Of a stretch of 64,000 nucleotides of DNA, positions 61,740 through 64,000 are shown in pieces. This stretch comes from Toxotes chatareus. Taxonomy: Eukaryota > Chordata > Actinopteri > Toxotidae. The notes under the pieces were generated by a model, which made no database searches, had not been told where the DNA came from, and saw only the letters and a program-made list of their open reading frames with translations. The stretch lies in NCBI GenBank assembly GCA_016801885.1, contig CM028901.1, positions 7,462,783 through 7,526,782 on the forward strand, read 5' to 3'. Numbering within the stretch: position 1 is the stretch's first letter; every line of letters starts with the position of its first letter. The position numbers and the translations under genes are program-made.

Positions 61740-63246
61740 GTGAGTATCAAAAGAGCTAAATGACTGATTAAGTGGGTTTTGACAAACACAGTACTCTTTA
61801 AACTTCACAGATTCAAATGAGTCTTTAGCTTTGATGTATCATTCTCTCATTTCCATCATATTAAAGCAGAAATTGTATAAAACAAAAAAAAAAAAAGTAG
61901 CTCATCCTAAGCCAGTCGTTTATACATTCTGCCATACACTGACTTTTCGTTTCCTCTGGGTGGTTATCTTGTGAATGCATGTGGAAGCTTAGGTTGATAA
62001 ATTACTGCCACCTGCTGTGCTGTAGATTCTCTCTTCAATGAGTTCTGCAAGTCCACAGAAAACGCACAATGAGTTTGGATCTCTGCCACTCAACGCGGTG
62101 GCGGAAATCCAAAGTGCCCTGTAACTGCAATCACATGCAACCACTTAGATAGTCTGTGTAACCAACCAGCTGTCCATTCAACCAAGCAGACATGTAGCCA
62201 ACCCTCGAACCACCATGCACGTGTTATCACAGTCACAAACACACACACACACACACACACGGTCAGATGTTAAATGTACATCACAAACATCACGCACACA
62301 TGCACAAAGTAGATTTTAAATACCAAGTGTACAGTCTTATCTTGATCTAGTCATACAGATGTCACACCCACGTACACATGTTGGAGATCATACAATGTGC
62401 ATTTACATCAGTACACACAACGGGTTCTCATGCATAGTGCACAATCAGATTTTCAAGCCAAGCTCAGTGGTTGACTTTTTTTTTCTTCTCACATTTGACC
62501 ATATAATATTTTAAACAAGTTATTTTATCTAAAGATGCTTTCCTGTCTTTAAAAAGTGCTTATCATAATATCTTCAGCGTGTCATTCAGTCATAATATTA
62601 GATTTTATGTACTTCAAAACCAAACACATATCAGCAGTTTTCTTATTGTTGGTGAGCCACTTCCTCTTTTATGTAAAACTGTGTGCTGAAGAAAAGAAAG
62701 AAGCAAGTCTGAGAGGAGAGGCACCCCACTAAGAAGCAGACTTCTTAGTGGGGTACACTTATACACACACACACTCTGCCCAAAGTTTCCCCCCAGCCTC
62801 CGTCTTCACAAAGTAAAATGCTTTTTGTAGCTGATATTCAAAAGAAACGTTTCTTTGATCTACCAAAACAAGACCTTGGAAGTGTCTCCGCGGAATCACT
62901 GAACAGGAAAGTAACCTCACTCTTTTTTAATGTGTCACAGGCAGCAGCAGTGCTGTGAGGCTCCTTTGTGTTAGGCACAAATAAATCTGTGTGAACTTAA
63001 TTGAAAGTCTTGAACTACAACCAATTGACAGAGGAACCTCCGCACATTTTGCTGTGGTTGTAACATCTATATGGCTGAAGAAGTTGGATTTATTGTTAGG
63101 TTTACTCTCACGTTCTGTCTTTCTTCCTCACTTGTTTTATTTGTGTGTCTGGCATTGTATTGGACAGGCCTCTCTTGAAAAAGTGGTTGCTAGTATCAAT
63201 TCTCTTTCCCCATCCCTGCCTACTCTCTGCACCTCTGCCTTCTTAG
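61740..63246 (+). other. ZNF704: ZNF704 intron 3
   Basis: This is a 1.5-kb intron with GT donor and CTTCTTAG acceptor. It contains a (CA)n run at about 62238-62260 and a perfect 14-bp inverted repeat at 62723-62754. A frame that opens at 62991 runs into exon 4, but its intronic part is not coding. Confidence 0.85.
62723..62754. repeat. Perfect 14-bp inverted repeat (hairpin) in intron 3
   Basis: ACCCCACTAAGAAG (62723-62736) and CTTCTTAGTGGGGT (62741-62754) are exact reverse complements around the loop CAGA. The ends ACCCCA...TGGGGT are the same as those of the hairpin at 6004-6028. Confidence 0.9.
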
Positions 63247-63524
63247 AGGGCCTAAGTGGTTCGTGGAAGGACAATGGCTCAGCGGGACCCTTCACCCCAT
63301 CTAGCAACAGCTCTTCAGGAGGCTACTGGAGCTGGTCTGCCCCCAGCGACCAGTCCAACCCTTCCACACCTTCCCCACCACTCTCCGCCGACAGCTTCAA
63401 GCCGTTCCGAGTGCCCAGCCTGGGTGGTGTGGGGCCCGGGCCTGCGGGGCCTGAAGACCCCAGCCTGGATGAACAGGACGGCAGCAGTCTGCTCTTCGAT
63501 GAGCCCATCCCTCGCAAGCGCAAG
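63247..63524 (+). CDS. ZNF704: ZNF704 coding exon 4 (residues 184-276)
   Basis: The exon starts after a pyrimidine-rich acceptor (ctgccttcttag). It completes a glutamate codon (G|AG) and ends in phase 0 with AAG|gtgaat. It encodes EGLSGSWKDNGSAG, then GYWSWSAPSDQSNPSTPSPP and LSADSFKPFR (residues 209-238), matching human ZNF704 almost residue for residue. It ends with SSLLFDEPIPRKRK (263-276), the conserved block just before the C2H2 finger. The basic PRKRK is a likely nuclear-localisation signal. Residues 239-262 are glycine/proline-rich and variable. The finger (KCLWKNCGKV type) must start in the next exon, beyond the window. The splice phases of the four exons add up to exactly 276 codons. 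Confidence 0.95.
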
Positions 63525-64000
63525 GTGAATACTGTAGAACATATCTGAGTTAAAAGGCTGGAGTTTGCAGACTGTGTTTATGAATGGGAATAGCAGTAGA
63601 ATGAAAATCACAGAAACATTGCAGCAGGACTGTAAAAATGTCCTTTATTACAGTGTGGAACTGTCATAGATTCACATGTTAAAGGGGTTTAAAGAGACCT
63701 GCAGCAGTTCTCCTAATAACAGGCAGATGTCTCAATAAAAAAAAAAGGTGAGAACCTTATCTTTGAGATGCTGTCAGATTTACATGAGCTGGGTGATTTC
63801 CTTCTCCAACACGCTGTGATATTAACCAGTGAGGTTATGGATGCAGTTTAGGCTCTGACTGAGTGACAGGCAGAGATGAAAATGGGACAGGAAGGGACAC
63901 ACAGGCTTTTGCTGCTGTGGTAGTTATGTCTTTGCTAGACAGATGTTATAAGCACAGCACACACACATGTTATACTTACTTACTGTACACTCTTTCCTTC
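63525..64000 (+). other. ZNF704: ZNF704 intron 4, 5' part (right edge of window)
   Basis: Intron sequence after a GTGAAT donor. No exon is seen before the window ends. An A-rich run (63733-63748) and a short CA run near 63958-63967 are the only simple-sequence features. Confidence 0.75.

Noticed and set aside
62991..63246. Upstream extension of the exon 4 frame as an alternative ZNF704 first exon
   Set aside because: The sequence before the acceptor at 63246 is a typical polypyrimidine tract, and the residues it would encode are not conserved in the family.

Overview
The window is teleost fish genomic DNA, most likely from a spiny-rayed (percomorph) species. The coding exons are split by GT-AG introns. 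CA/GT microsatellites are frequent, and several stretches match interspersed repeats I recognise from fish genomes. It holds two protein-coding genes, both on the + strand: the 3' end of PAG1 (left) and the 5' two-thirds or so of the coding region of ZNF704 (right). As I recall it, human 8q21 has the same two neighbours in the same tail-to-head order.

Layout. 1-2744 is PAG1 intron. 2745-2804 and 3138-3500 are the last two PAG1 coding exons, carrying the tyrosine-motif tail and a C-terminal PDZ ligand. About 3501-6290 is a long PAG1 3' UTR that contains a perfect 11-bp hairpin. 6290-7136 is plain intergenic sequence. 7137-8004 is a CpG-rich, TATA-less promoter and 5' UTR with CRE-like, CCAAT and YY1-like motifs. 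ZNF704 coding exons lie at 8005-8265, 13448-13632, 61636-61739 and 63247-63524. They encode residues 1-276 with consistent splice phases; the C2H2 finger and C-terminal part lie beyond the right edge.

The 48-kb second intron of ZNF704 holds most of the accessory sequence. It includes microsatellites, long polypyrimidine and polypurine tracts, candidate conserved enhancer-like segments, interspersed-repeat relics, an internally deleted L2-type LINE relic (59531-60340), and an 18-kb macrosatellite array (38305-56374).

The array is the most unusual object. It has 11 head-to-tail units of about 1.6 kb. Each unit is built from two diverged homologous halves (A and B), followed by an (AAT)n tract and zero to three copies of a short hairpin-forming tail. 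A diagnostic base change in the B half alternates perfectly between odd and even units, implying a 3.2-kb super-period. Every half carries a CTCF-like core motif (22 in total, 5 full matches), and every B half also carries an ATGGCGG core like the YY1 motif. The organisation resembles CTCF/YY1 macrosatellites such as DXZ4, but nothing in the sequence proves binding. The array has no credible coding capacity.
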